Below the pieces are notes generated by a model, which was given only the letters and a program-made list of their open reading frames with translations, was not told the origin of the DNA and ran no database searches. Shown here piece by piece: positions 1-11,789 of a stretch of DNA of 62,000 bases. The stretch lies in assembly GCF_030272615.1 (NCBI RefSeq), contig NC_081409.1, forward strand, positions 475,685,573 to 475,747,572. The letters run 5' to 3'. The DNA comes from Cryptomeria japonica. Lineage: Eukaryota; Streptophyta; Pinopsida; Cupressales; Cupressaceae. The position numbers and the translations under genes are program-made. Each line of letters starts with the position of its first letter. Position 1 is the first letter of the stretch.

Positions 1-1125
1 TTAGACAGTTCAAATAACCGGAAGACAATTGAGAGGGGGGGTGAATCAGATGTCTCAAATTACCGGAACCTTAAGCAATTAAAACTTTATTACCAGAACC
101 CAAAACATTAATACCGCAATGCTTAAACCAAATACCAGAATAGCAGTTAAATCAATTAAGCATAAACAATAATCACTGAATAAATAGCATCCACATGACA
201 CCAATATTTATACATGGAAAAAACTCAGTAAAGGGAAAAACCACAGTGGAAATCCTACCCACAGTCAGATAATACTTTTGCAATAAGTATGTGAATTACA
301 ATTGAGGGGCTTGCACTTGCAGGAAGTCCAACAGCCTAGAACGCACTGCTCATCACAAAAGGAGCCTCACTAACTACATAGAAATCTAGACTACAATCCG
401 GAAGAAGTGTTTGAACTGCAAAGATAGCATCTCCTATGCCTGAGTACAGTTATGGTTAAGCTCAATACTGGAGGACTAAATCCTCTTACATAAACCCAAT
501 TCATTCTCTAATGAACAACCAAATCCTCTACCTGAATGATATTACATTATTCGCACATTACATATCCTCACATATTTCCAGACCTTATACCTATCATAAT
601 CTACAATGAGATCTTACATCTATATATAAAAACCCTCGACCATAAACAATCAGGTCAGCCACCAGACAATAAACCAATTACATAATTACAAAACATGTTG
701 TCCTTAGACCAAACAAATAATATCCAACACATAAGACATCTCGTAAACACATCGAGAGGTCCAATCCACACGATACATTAAGTCAGTCCATAACCTAGAT
801 CAACATAGGTCCACACGCTAAAGAAATGATCTCCATCCGCCAAGTCTCAAACATGATCACCAACAGCATCCTAAATATTCACTAGAAACTGCATCAACAC
901 CACTTATACAATTCATCAAAGATCTTCATAAAAAGCTCTGTCGGCGAAACCCTCGTTGGAACCAGAAGCCAAGCTTCCAAGCAAGAAGGATAGCATCTGA
1001 TCACCAGACCAAAACCAACTTACTGAATATGAACATGAGTATCATGAATAAGCTAATTCCATAACCAAACCATATTGGAGCCTACCAGATCCAAACCAAC
1101 CAGAAACAACCTACCGGGACTAGAA
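1..1125 (-). repeat. E1 left (3') LTR, first part
   Basis: Matches 35193-36330 nearly base for base, with scattered substitutions and small indels, and starts two bases inside the LTR. It contains the G-run followed by GTGAATCA that marks the U5 end when read on the minus strand. Similarity to the right LTR stops near 1125 in the middle of the LTR, where insert X begins. Confidence 0.85.
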
Positions 1126-1275
1126 GGGTGTCAGTTGTTGGCAGTACATATAAATTTCCATTTTTATATCGCCTTATTGATTCTTGTCCCTAATTGATCC
1201 TTTGGTCGGGTTGTGTTTCTCAAATTTTCTGTGCAATTCAATCTTCGCAGTCTTCTTTATTTAAGTTTCATTGTG

Positions 1276-1451
1276 TTGAACTTGAACCTTGAACTTGAAC
1301 CTTTATGGGTTCAAGGTTCAAAGTTCAATGGGCGTCATGTTAATGTTTATTTCCCCGTGTGGCTTTATAAGTCTTTTTCAGTGTTTGTCGACATTTAGCA
1401 TTGGTTGAACCTTGAACTTGAACCTTTTGGGTTCAAGGTTCAAAGTTCAAT
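1276..1451. repeat. Two near-identical palindromes of TTGAAC units
   Basis: 1276-1328 and 1404-1450 each contain TTGAACTTGAACC, a 4-5 base loop and GGGTTCAAGGTTCAAAGTTC, so each can fold into a hairpin of about 22 bp stem. They lie upstream of the X gene. 1329-1403 between them is ordinary AT-rich sequence. Confidence 0.75.
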
Positions 1452-1942
1452 GTTTGATTTCTTGGAAATCATATGACCTTTCATAAGATGGCGGTGCAGA
1501 TTTTGAGGAATGGCTAACGGCGGCAGGGAAAGGGAATATTCTTTCTTCATGATTTAAAAGTTGTCATTTATAGCAAGTATGGCGTGGGAATCAGTGTTTT
1601 CATATATGAAGTGACTTCTTATTAAATGCATGATCGTTTGCGATCATTTTAGAGTAATGTCGCACGAGTGAAGAGTAACGATGATAACTTATAAAGATCA
1701 TGAGTAAGATTTTCTTGGCTGTTTTAAATTGAACAGTTGTTTTGTCAAGATTGTCATTTCTGAAACATAAGTTTTAAGGAAAGTTTTTGGAGTGAAAGAA
1801 AAATAGACTATGACAGGGGTTTTGTAGATGACAGAGGAAGGTATGTTTAACGACTTTCCTAATTGCTATAGTTTTAAAAGATCTGGGCATATTGTTTATC
1901 TGCTTGTTTTTGTTTTACCTATTTTTTGCTTTTTTGAGTTGA

Positions 1943-4900
1943 TTGGGAAAAGATTATGGGTTAAGCATGAGGTCGACTTTGCCTAAATTAGCAAGCTCTT
2001 CTTCTCTTGTGAGTTCCTTACCAGAGATAGCTGATACGGCTCTAGTTCAATTAGATTTAGTTGTTTTCTTAAAAAGAGTGAGGAACCCAGCTGCCGATTC
2101 TATGTTGGAAGATATTGCACAAAGTGGTTTATTGGAAGCGGCGGCATTTCCCACAGCCACCCTTTGTCCCGAGTTGGTTTTAGAGTGCATGAATCACTAT
2201 GACAAGGTTAAAAATTGCATTAGGAGAAATAATAGTGAAATTATGTTGTCTATTGATAGAGAGACAGTAATGGCGGCCATGGGTATCCCACATCGGGAAC
2301 CCTATGAGGATTGGACTATTGGAAAGTCATATGGGATTTATTCCAAGAAGAAGTAGTATTACAGAACCATTATTGTACGAAATTAGCTTTTGAAGTATCA
2401 AAAGTGCGGCTCAAGGCTGCCAAGGCCATTAACCTGAGAGCATTTGATTCTTGAAATCAAAGATTTGGTAATAATATTGAGCAGAATTAGGGGAAATTCA
2501 CACTCCTTTTATTGGGAGGACTGGATGTATTTCTTCATCCAAGTTGCTCTCGACAAAAACCGGTTCATTAACTAGGGCACAGTAATTGCATAAAGGTTAC
2601 ATGATGGTTTGGGCAATCACGCTGGGGTTTCAAATTTTTATATGTCTTCATATATGTTCTACATGTTAGCCTGTGTGAGGGAGTGGCCTGGACTGTTCCA
2701 TACAAAATGGGTTCAGGGTATAAAAATCTATGAATACCACCCCCATTTGACCCAAAAAGGACATGTTGACAATTACCTTTGCTGGAATGATATATTTGTT
2801 GGGAGGTTAACTTTTGAGTTACAAGGTAATCTGCACAGGAAAATGTTGGTTGAAGTTGTTGAACTAATTGGCAACTATGGTAGCTTCTTTATTCATTTTA
2901 ATCACTTCACTTATATAAGGGTTGGAGGCTTTAAAGGGGAACCCTTTAGGCTACCTAGATATGTTTCAGATTGCTATGTTTTGATTGAAGTTTCCAAGCA
3001 GTTAGCCTATGTTGTAAAGGATTCTGGTGAAGATTATGGCACAACTAGAATTTTTCCTATTGATTTAGGCCATTACAGTTGCAGGTTTGTTTCTGATGCA
3101 CTGAATCTTGAATTGGAATTTCAAAGGTTTCATTTGAAAACTTTTGTGAAGAGAGATAATTTTGATAGCAAAGGTTTTATTGCTCATTATGTGAAAGCGA
3201 TAATGTCTGGTCAACATGTTGCATGGTTTAAGATTACTTGGAAGACTGCTCAGATGAATTTGAAGTAAGAAAAAGAAATTGGTCCAGGTTAACTCTGAAG
3301 CAGATTCTTGACATGAAGTTGCAAATGGATACCTCTGGTGTGACTGTTGATAACGAAGATGTACTAGATTCAAAATTCATAAAACGTGTACACAATGAAC
3401 CTCTTCCAAAGGTTGATTGGAGTAGAAGGATGGATGATAATTTATAGGCACACACCTTCAGTATAATTCACAGAACAGAGAATTGGCTAAGGAACTGTAG
3501 ATTTCATCCGGGAAAGGCAACCAGTTCAAGAAATAAGGGTGGGAAAAAGGAGATTGTAAGAAAAACTATTGTTTTAACTAATATTCCTATTTCTATTGCA
3601 GGAAATAAGCAAGCTAAGATTAAAGAGGAAAAACTTGACTTAGAAGCTGCACATTCCATCGGTGGCCGAGTTACTAGATCAAGATACAGAAGAATTTTCA
3701 GCCACCGGCCGCTCATCTCATTCTTGATTTGGACGTTGAGGAAGTACAAGGCAATATGACAACCCTTGTTTCTGATGCTAACAAGGTTGTAACCGATGAT
3801 GATGATAATGTCCAGGATTCACAGGTGCTTGATGTTTTGTCTAATACAGATAATGATGTGCTGCTGACTTCAGGAGGGCCTCCACCCATGCAAACCAAGG
3901 ATCTAACTGTGGCTCCTAAATGGTTGAGTGATTCAATTACCAAGAAGAGGACTGTTGTGCCTATTTTTGTGTCAATGAAAGATATCATAAGTAAATGTCT
4001 AGGAAGAGCCACGAAGCCTAAGCGGCTAAAAGTGGAAACCATGATCAGTTTGATGAAGGCACAAAACATTGGACTGCGGATATTGCTAGGTCTACATCTG
4101 ATAAGGATGTTTCCACTACCTCAGAGGCTGATTATACTATTGAGAGAGTTGATCTTGGGGTAGGAACTAGAGTGGTTGATGTGAAACATTTAGAAACTTT
4201 AACCAAAAGGATTATCTTCTGCAGTTGGAAGGATGAAAAGGATAAAGCAGAGTTGAAACAGAGTTTAATGCAAATGGCTCAATACATCCAGCCTCTGCAA
4301 AGTATCCCATTGCCATTGTCCCAAAGCTTTGTTCCCTTTAATCTAAAATCCCTTGATAATCAGAAGTTCTTGGATGAAGTTCAAAGGAACAAGATGATCG
4401 TAGAGATTTTATCTGAGTGGCTCACATTGATTGTGCATCAAGGAACTAATTATATATCAGATTTAGTTCAAATTTTCAAAGATGCCAATGATGTTTCCAA
4501 GGAATTGAACGCTGACTTGATCGCATGGCAGAAAGAAAAGACTAAATGGGCGGTGATTTCAAGGCAAATGCGCGATATTCACCACTATGGCTTAATGAAT
4601 TTTCTTGCCGAAAGACAAGTGCCAAGATTAGATGAAGATATAATGTTCATATGCAAAGAAAGTAGAGTGGCGTAACCAAATTATTGAGCAAGGTCATAAT
4701 GAGTATGTCAGTCTGCGAAGTGAACTAACAACCTTGAGAACAACCATGCAAAAGGATTTGTGTTGTGTAGATGTTCAATTGCTTAAAGAGGGTGACCAGA
4801 CTCTGGAAGATATAGTAGAAATGGTCAATCTATTCAGTAGTTGCATTTAACAGATTAAGGTGGAAAATTCCTTAGCCGTGGAAGATTTTACGAAGATAGC

Positions 4901-5042
4901 TAAAGTGGAGTCGATGCTTACAGTATGTCTAGATCACTTGGACTCTCACAAAGATAAAGTCCAACTAGTGAAAAGAAAGAAGGAACTCTGGAAGCAAAGG
5001 GTAATTCATATCAGCTTGCCACATGTAGTGGTAATCCAATAA
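1943..5042 (+). pseudogene. X gene: unrecognised ~1000-codon protein, frameshifted
   Basis: Open from the ATG at 1943 in one frame to 3268, with stops near 2356 and in the stretch 2357-2608. It then shifts frame near 3240, 3720, 4060 and 4680, and stays recognisable to about 5042. The N-terminal part has a helix-rich region and the motif LSIDRETVMAAMGIPHREP (near 2245-2305), then an aromatic-rich stretch (YMSSYMFYMLACVREWPGLF). The middle is basic (GGRVTRSRYRRIFSHR near 3660-3710) and then acidic (DDDDNVQDS). The last 300 codons are charged and helical, probably coiled coil. The Gly-Ile-Pro motif after a short helix resembles that of plant mobile or transposon-associated domains, but this is inference. 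There is no RT, integrase or transposase signature. Confidence 0.55.
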
Positions 5043-5849
5043 TTCTCAAGGGTTCATCGAGAGTGGAGTGTAGCAAAGGTGGTTATGGTGTCCGCCCAGA
5101 ATAGCAATCCGAGCAATCCGACTGAAACATAATCGACCGCATGACTAGCACTGTTGGCAGTTGTATGCCAGCGTGTCTAGCATTATTTAATTTTTTCAGT
5201 TATGTAGTTAGGACAGTTTCTCATTAACTCATTTGGAGTTAATTTTACCTTTGGTTGAACTATTGGTCTAAGGGCCTATTTATAAGCTTTGTAATGACTT
5301 TACGCAGGTCTGCTAAGTTTTTGAAAAACTATCTCTTTAATTTTGGCTAAATACTTTATGTATGTGTTGGAATTTAATGATCATTTATGAATGAAAATCA
5401 AATGACAGTTTATCTTTGGCTTCAAATCTGTGTGTTTGGTATTTGAAATTTGATTTCTGTGAGAATCTATTTCAAGAAAGAATTTGTCATAGCTTTCTAT
5501 ATGTGTAGAAAATATCAGTGAAGATTCATCTTTTAAGGTTTTCATTTTGTTTTAGCATACATGTGAAGTTTGTCGGCTTTACACAAAGAATTATATATGA
5601 ATCAATTCTTATGTTCATTTTGTATTGACTGGTGAATACAATTACCTTTTTGTACTTTCTGGTTAAAAGTATAAGATTGGTTGTATGTAATTTGGAGTAG
5701 ATTGAATATCTATTAAAGGGAGTTGTACCTTAATTCAGAGGTTAATCAATACGATGATTTTCCAACTGTATAGTAAAATTTGTCTTTCATTTCTTGGGCT
5801 AAAGAGTTTAAAAGTTAAATAAATTGTGAGAGAAAAATCTGTTTACCAA
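5043..5849 (+). other. 3' flank of the X gene, no ORF
   Basis: About 800 bp of T-rich sequence after the decayed gene. I see no second gene, no poly(A) run and no terminal repeat matching the start of X. A short TGTTGGCAGT near 5153 recurs near 1136. Confidence 0.5.
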
Positions 5850-5936
5850 CATCGGTAAAGCATCCAAACAGCTAGTGTTGACATCAATGACAAAACATCA
5901 ATGCAACACATAATCAATTCCTCCAAATGGTTAATA
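5850..5936 (-). repeat. E1 left (3') LTR, remainder
   Basis: The last 87 bp of the LTR (tract GTTGACATCAATGACAAAAC, then CCTCCAAATGG) match 36330-36417 and resume where the first part broke off. The right LTR ends GGCCAACA; this copy ends GGTTAATA, three C-to-T changes. Confidence 0.85.
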
Positions 5937-5958
5937 ATCTCCCCCTTTGGCATTTAAT
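5937..5958 (-). promoter_or_regulatory. E1 polypurine tract beside its 3' LTR
   Basis: Plus-strand ATCTCCCCCTTTGGCATT lies directly after the LTR end. On the minus strand this is CCAAAGGGGGAGAT, a polypurine tract. E2 begins 22 bp inside the LTR boundary, so only this stub of E1 interior is left here; it resumes at 12613 (ATGGCAACAC). Confidence 0.7.
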
Positions 5959-6782
5959 TGTTAGGATTAAAGATAGTCCCAAAGATACTGAGGGGGGGGG
6001 GTGAATCAGGATCTAACCGGTTAGCAAAATATTTAACCTTATTAAGTATTTTGCATTCCAAAACAGTGTACCGATAAATAAGAATTAATGCAGTAAATAG
6101 GAACAATAAAGACAGCATAGAAAACACACCATAACACAAGATGTTTAACGAGGAAACTCGGTGTGGGGAAAACCTCGGTGGGATTTGTGACCCACAATAT
6201 TCCCTAACTGGCCAATGAATAAATATTACTTACAATGAGGGGCTTGCACATGCAGGAAGGCCAACTGCCTAAAGCTCACTGCTCAATTTACAAGATAGAA
6301 GTCTCACTGACTTACAAAATAGATTATGAAAATCCAATACAATGTACTACTTCAAATCAACATCAACTATGCCAGGTTCAATACCGGTTTAAGCTCATAC
6401 TATAACCAAAACCTTCATTGTCAACCTATATCTCCTTATACAAAAAACATCATTCATTCATGCTATCCTTCTACCATACTTTTTACTCACACAAAATGAC
6501 CTATAAGATCTCATACATATATATGAGTCTTTTACAATATGCCATGTCGTCTTTACAAAAGATAATTACATTAAATACAATAAACAAAAGTTTATTCCCT
6601 ATCGGCTGGGGTGTTGGTATGTATTGTAGTCGTTGTCCGTGAAGTGTTTGTCGGTGTATGTAGATGTCTATGCCGGTGTCGGTGCCTTCCGGTGGCTTTA
6701 CCAGATGAATGACAGGTGGTTGCCAGAAGGTTTCCATCAATGACAACACCTTCATTTCTCATTAGAGTGTAGAATGCCAACA
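5959..6782 (-). repeat. E2 left (3') LTR, 824 bp
   Basis: Starts TGTTAGGATTAAAG, ends AGAATGCCAACA, and pairs with 11790-12612. It has the G-run plus GTGAATCA block about 40 bp from its left edge (the U5 end on the minus strand). Confidence 0.9.
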
Positions 6783-6984
6783 ATCTCCCCCTTTGGCATT
6801 GATGGCAACACTCGTGAGAAAAATCAAAAAACTATTCCAAAAAGTGAAGTCCAAAAATTTACCAAAAAGATGTGCTCACCCTAAGCAGATGATCTCCTCT
6901 GAATGATCATTTTTCTCTGTCTACTACTCCCCCTTTGACATCAATGACAAAGGTTGTCACAAATTGTCAAATGAGTGCAAAATT
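6783..6984 (-). promoter_or_regulatory. E2 polypurine tracts and 3' UTR
   Basis: Plus-strand ATCTCCCCCTTTGGCATTG directly follows the LTR, and a second copy, CTCCCCCTTTGACATCAATG, lies at about 6927-6946. Minus-strand reading gives two purine tracts (AAAGGGGGAG), the duplicated polypurine arrangement also seen in E1. Confidence 0.75.
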
Positions 6985-9900
6985 TCACCTTAAGGTTTGT
7001 AACCGGTTGGTTACAATCTGAAATATATCTACTAAAACCAAGTTTAAACTCTGCATGAATTTGTTGTTGTCATTCATGGTTGCCTCAATTCGTTGGATCG
7101 TGTCGGTGAGATGATGCATATGCTCTTCCGGTGATCTTTCCCCTTGAATTAATGTCTTAGATATCTCATTTCTCAGAGAGATAAGATTATCCAATTTAGG
7201 ACTAAGTTTATACTTAAGCTCTCTAGCATTTGCTTTGATCCTTGCTTTTTCCTTCTCAAACTTCTCCAACTTTTCCTCAAATCCTGCTATTTCTTGCTCA
7301 ATAAATAATATAGGTTTGGATGAACCAATAATGCTATCAGCTATATCATCTATTTCCTTTTGTACTCTACTTATTTCCTTTTCAATGTCCTGTGTCAATA
7401 GATGTGGCTTGCATGTTTCTCTGTACAGCTCCTTATATTCCAAAATTGTTGTATTCAGTGCCGGTAAAAGTGTGTTAATATGTTCAATGTACTTCTTTAT
7501 TGTATCCTCAAAGAATTTTTCCTTTTCTTTTTCCATTTTCTCTTTGAATGTATCCTCATTCACCTTATCAATTGTTATTACATTTCTAGCAATAAATTTA
7601 GACAATGTGTCCAATTGACCTAAAGAATCCTTTACATGATCTATATTACATTTTGGTGCAATCATCTTAAGGATAGGTATTGTATCATCAATTGCTTTAT
7701 AAGCCAATGCATTGCAGTCAGTTGTCTTCTTGATAGAGTCCAGGAGTACCTCTATCACATTGGTAGGCCTGAATTCACTTAAAGAAGTACCGGATGTCTG
7801 ACCAACTGCCTTAATTACCTCAATGCTTGCATCATTAGTTAGCAATTTTCTTGTATCAACCTTCGGTGGATCAGTCTGAGTTTCTGTTTCAACCTGTAAT
7901 GGTTTGTGTTTCTCAGTGATTACCGGTTTCACTATCTCAATATATACCTATGCCTCTGTCGATTTCTCTATGGGTTTCTCTATGTTCTCAGCTGTTGGTA
8001 TCTCTGTCTCTGTAGGTTTCTCAGTGCCAGCATCTGTACTACCAATATTCATTCCATTGTCCAAAGGTTGCTCTATTTGCTCTATTAGTGTCTCATCCTC
8101 AACATTCTTTGTTGGTTGCTCAGCAATGTTTCCACTGTCAGCAATATCATTCTCTTACCTTTGTATTATCCTTATCCACAACAATGTTCACTTCTTAAGT
8201 ATCCACATTCATGGTGAATAGAATTTCTGATTCAGGGTTAGTGTCATCATGTGTTACACCTATACTGTCAGTAGTCGGTGTATCAACAGAATGTACTGAT
8301 GCAGTGTCCATAGGTGGTGGTAAGTTGTTAGTTATTTTGATGTTTGGTATTCCACCAACTTTACCTTTCCCTTTGTCCTTATCTTTCTAATAAACCTTAA
8401 ATGTTTTCTTTGACCTGTTCAATTCATCTTGTTTTTCTTTTTCTACAAAAAAGATATTCCATTTATCAGTCGTTTCCTCTGCAATTTCATTAACTCTACC
8501 AGCCATCAAACTCACTTGTCAGTGACCACTAGCAAAAACTGATCTGTTAGCTTCACAAATTAGGTCATCAATTTCCTCTTTAGAGTTAACTGGATGTACA
8601 GCTAGAAGTTTTTCAATTTTCAGTTTCTTGTCTAACTCCATTACTGCAATCCTCTTTGCATCTAACCTTCTATACAGTTCATTTGGTAAGTCATCTACAA
8701 CTTCAATTAACCCTTTCTTGTATATGTCCAGATGTAGAATTATATTGTTTTCAATACTTTCCTTTTTTGAATCAATGAATGTGTTGTACAATTTGCTCAC
8801 ATTTGCCAAGTTATCAGCATCAGTTATTTCATTCAGCAAATTATCCAAAGGTGGTACAACCTGTTTCTATTTCTTCTTGGGTGTAAGTTTCTTTGTCGGT
8901 TGCCTTACTGCTTGTTGTTTCTTTCTCAAGGTTCTTGTTTTCTTGGGAGGAGGAGAGGATACCAGTGAGGGTTTTCTCTTTCGATCAACTCTCTTGAACT
9001 CCGTAGGTATCTCACTATCAGATGATGTGCCAACTGGTGAGATGTGTGCCTCCAGTTGTAGTCCTTCTAGTTCACTTGCCTTTATACTAGTAAGGTTCAT
9101 GATATTTTCTTTTATTTCCTTTACCTATTTAGAAGCATCTCTTATATACTTTTCTCTTCTCTTCCTTTGTTTCATTGTTTGTAAACCACTTTCAATTGTT
9201 TCAGCATTACCAAAAACTTCTTCCGATGGATCTCTAGGTGCATCTAATAAGGCTTTTACATAAGTTTCAACAATGTTGATATCTACCTCATAACCCATTT
9301 CTGTTACCCATACAGTTCTAGGTAATACAGCTTCCATCCATGTTTCATCTTTCTTAATTACAAAACATATTTCCTTATTATATTGATCTACTACACTCTG
9401 TGGTAGTCTCTCTCTGGTTTTCATTTTGGTTTGGAAAACTTTGAAATATTTAGTTATATTGTTTTCCTTAGCAATACCCATGCCAGTGAAAGCTTCTTGC
9501 AATTGTTTGCCTACCGGTATGTCATATCCAAAGTCTTTCTATCCAATATCAGGGATTTCCTTTGAGAAATACAACATAAGGCATACCAAGAGATTACCAA
9601 AACAAAATGTCCCTTTCTTATCACCTTTTATCTTCTCCAATTTATCAATTAGTTCATCCTTCAACCATTCACACACATCTATTTTTGCATTATTGTTTAC
9701 CATTTCATAAGCACTATTAATGCAAAGACTAGAAACTGAATTAAGTCTATTTGCATGTGTAGTCTCGTAACCTAAAATCATACTTATGAATCTCACATTA
9801 ATGTCCTTGATGTCATTCACTCTCAGAGATCTACTATCAAATGTTGCTCCGGTTAAGGTCATGGCTTTGTTATTAGGAACCTTCTTAGTTTTGTCAGGTC

Positions 9901-10346
9901 TACTATCAGTTGAGGGTAAACCTATCACTGCCCTAATTGCTTGCCGGGTGAATTTGCAGACTGAATCTAACCAAAGAAATTCTCCATGTGCCCTACTTAG
10001 GACAATTCTCACAACTTCCTCCAGAAATTCAGGGATGTTCAAGATTTCCACAAAACCTAAAGTCTCAATAACCTTGTGCTCGGGTTTGAAATTGCCATTT
10101 TCATCACAAATTATGGTTTTAAACATCTTTAACGCTTCCTCAGAACCTAATTCTTCAATATTGCAGTGAATATAAATCCTAGGGTCTTCAGCATAAGCTA
10201 CACCTTTAGGAATCTTTGAAAATGCACCTATGGAATCATCTTGCTTAGCTATCTTGGGAATAATTTTAAATACGGGCCTAGGGCATTTTATATTTTCCAC
10301 AACAGTAGGGGTTTGCAATAAATTCGGGAGCAGAAGAGGAAGCCAT
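6985..10346 (-). pseudogene. E2 ORF2: giant uncharacterised protein replacing pol
   Basis: Starts at the ATG at 10346 (MASSSAPEF), with a one-base shift near 10319. It then runs in a single frame to about 8200 with stops near 9539, 9122, 8864 and 8516, shifts frame, and ends at 6985. The N-terminal 260 residues form a globular region with EFLWLDSVCKFTRQAIRAVI followed by GLP. Next come a region with a conserved look (YVKALLDAPRDPSEE), a strongly basic stretch near 8870-8990 (PPPKKTRTLRKKQQ), and a 300-residue C-terminal part dominated by heptad-like coiled coil (EKMEKEKEKFFEDTIKKYIE). Not recognised. Layout parallels the X gene (GIP/GLP motif, basic middle, coiled-coil end). No pol motif is present. 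Confidence 0.6.
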
Positions 10347-10605
10347 TTGAAAAATACCTTAAGTTGCCTGATAATGTCTTAATGCTTGAAAGAAATCGCT
10401 TCACACTGCCTTGAATGCCTTCGCTCAGATTTTGAGCTCTCTACTAATTTATAATGAAATTTCTTTCAACAACCACATTAAATGCTTGCCGGTTAAGAGA
10501 AAAATTAACACATATGCTAGTAAAGAAGAAATCTATCTTCTCACCATCAACCGAGGGTAATCTGCATGATATTCAATTTGCTGCAATATCCCAAAGGGTT
10601 ACTTC

Positions 10606-11719
10606 TTAGTGGGATGAAGAATCTCCTACCGGTGGAGTAATACTCTGTTCTACTGGTGAAGAAATAGTCTCATCAACATTTTGATCTATCTTCCTAATCC
10701 ATTGTTTTGAAAATTCTTGCTTTACCTCATCAATCTTTTCTTTGCCTTTCAAACTGGGTCCTTTATTATTTGTCGATTAAGTCTTGCTTCTACAAAATTT
10801 TGCAATATGTCCAATTTTGTTACAAGCATAACAAGTCACATTATTCTTTTGAATAGCCTTTCCATATCCTATGTCGGTTTGTGTTCTGCATTGATTAGAT
10901 AATTGCCCAAATCTTCCACAAACATAACATCTTACATTCATTCTGCAGGTCTCTGAATTATGACCAACTTTGTTTCATTTGGAACATAGACCGGTGGGTG
11001 CAATAATGTTATGATTATTCCTAGATCTACATTGATTTGATCTATGACCATACTTGTTACAATTAAAGTATTTTCCATTAAATTTGTAAGCATTAGGTTG
11101 TCTTACCAGTTTACTGTGATCATGATTGTTTGCGGTACTGAAACTTTCACCAACTTCAAATCTAAGTCCATTTGTATGTCCATTAGGTTTCTGACTTTTC
11201 AGCATATCATCAAGTTCAGAGGAACTTTTCTTGAATTTCTCTTTGTGTTGATTTGTAGTAGCCAACTCATTTTCCAGAATTTCCATTTGTCTCATAAGTT
11301 CAGTTTTATCATGTTGCATGTGAAACAGATCTGTTTTTAACATATCATTTTCATGACTGAGTCTTAGATTTTCATTTCCAACATCATTGAGTCTCCTAGT
11401 CAAGTCATCCTCATTCTTCTTCCTGTCTTCAATGTCTTTACAAAATCTCATAGTCATATCTTGCATTTCATTCCTCATAGTAAGGTTTTCTTGTCTCATC
11501 TTGTTCACAAGTTCATTAAGAGTTTCCTTTTCATCATTATCATTCTGCATCTTCTCATGAAGTTATTTTCTTTTATTTCTAGAAATAGTAAGATTCTCCT
11601 GAAGTCCTTGAATGAATTCCTGTGCAGTCCTTAGATCATCTTTAAGTTTCATATTCTTCAACTTCTTTGAATCATAGTCTACAAGAGCTCCTTCCAATTT
11701 CTTTCTTAAGTTCTCCATC
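10606..11719 (-). pseudogene. gag: E2 gag-like protein: coiled coil plus four zinc knuckles
   Basis: Starts at ATG 11719, 50 bp after the PBS, and ends at TAA 10606 (371 codons). Residues about 1-150 are a long charged coiled coil. Next come LDDMLKSQKPNGHTNGLRFE, a region typical of copia gag linkers, and then four CCHC-type knuckles: NCNKYGHRSNQC (first Cys now Tyr), CSK-stop-NKVGHNSETC (second Cys now TGA), CYVCGRFGQLSNQC (His now Gln) and CYACNKIGHIAKFC (intact). Stops lie near 11565, 10975 and 10785. The usual copia N-terminal capsid (UBN2-type) region is absent. An RNA-binding nucleocapsid role is inferred from the knuckles. Confidence 0.72.
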
Positions 11720-11771
11720 TATACCGGTGTCAAAATCTTTCTCAAGTTGTTAGGCTTTTGAAAATAGAGGA

Positions 11772-11787
11772 CCAGACTCTAATACCA
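11772..11787 (-). promoter_or_regulatory. E2 primer-binding site
   Basis: Minus strand TGGTATTAGAGTCTGG, two bases from the LTR end; a close variant of the initiator tRNA-Met complement TGGTATCAGAGC. Confidence 0.85.
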
Positions 11788-11789
11788 AT

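Larger units (their letters stand above)
1126..5849 (+). mobile_element. Insert X inside the E1 left LTR
   Basis: E1 LTR similarity is lost at about 1125 and regained at 5850, so about 4.7 kb was inserted. The insert starts TGTCAGTTGTTGG and ends TTTACCAACA; these are weakly inverted (TGTTGG/CCAACA), but I find no convincing target duplication, no long terminal inverted repeats and no LTR pair. It contains one long decayed plus-strand gene and no transposase, RT or integrase. The mobilising class is unknown; a non-autonomous element or a captured gene fragment are both possible. Confidence 0.55.

Noticed and set aside
1213-1398. Short ORF at the start of insert X
   Set aside because: It runs across the palindromes and has no recognisable composition; chance frame.
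1126-5849. Insert X as a Helitron, MULE or LTR element
   Set aside because: No TC...CTRR ends, no long inverted repeats, no LTR pair and no 8-11 bp duplication could be found by eye; class left open.
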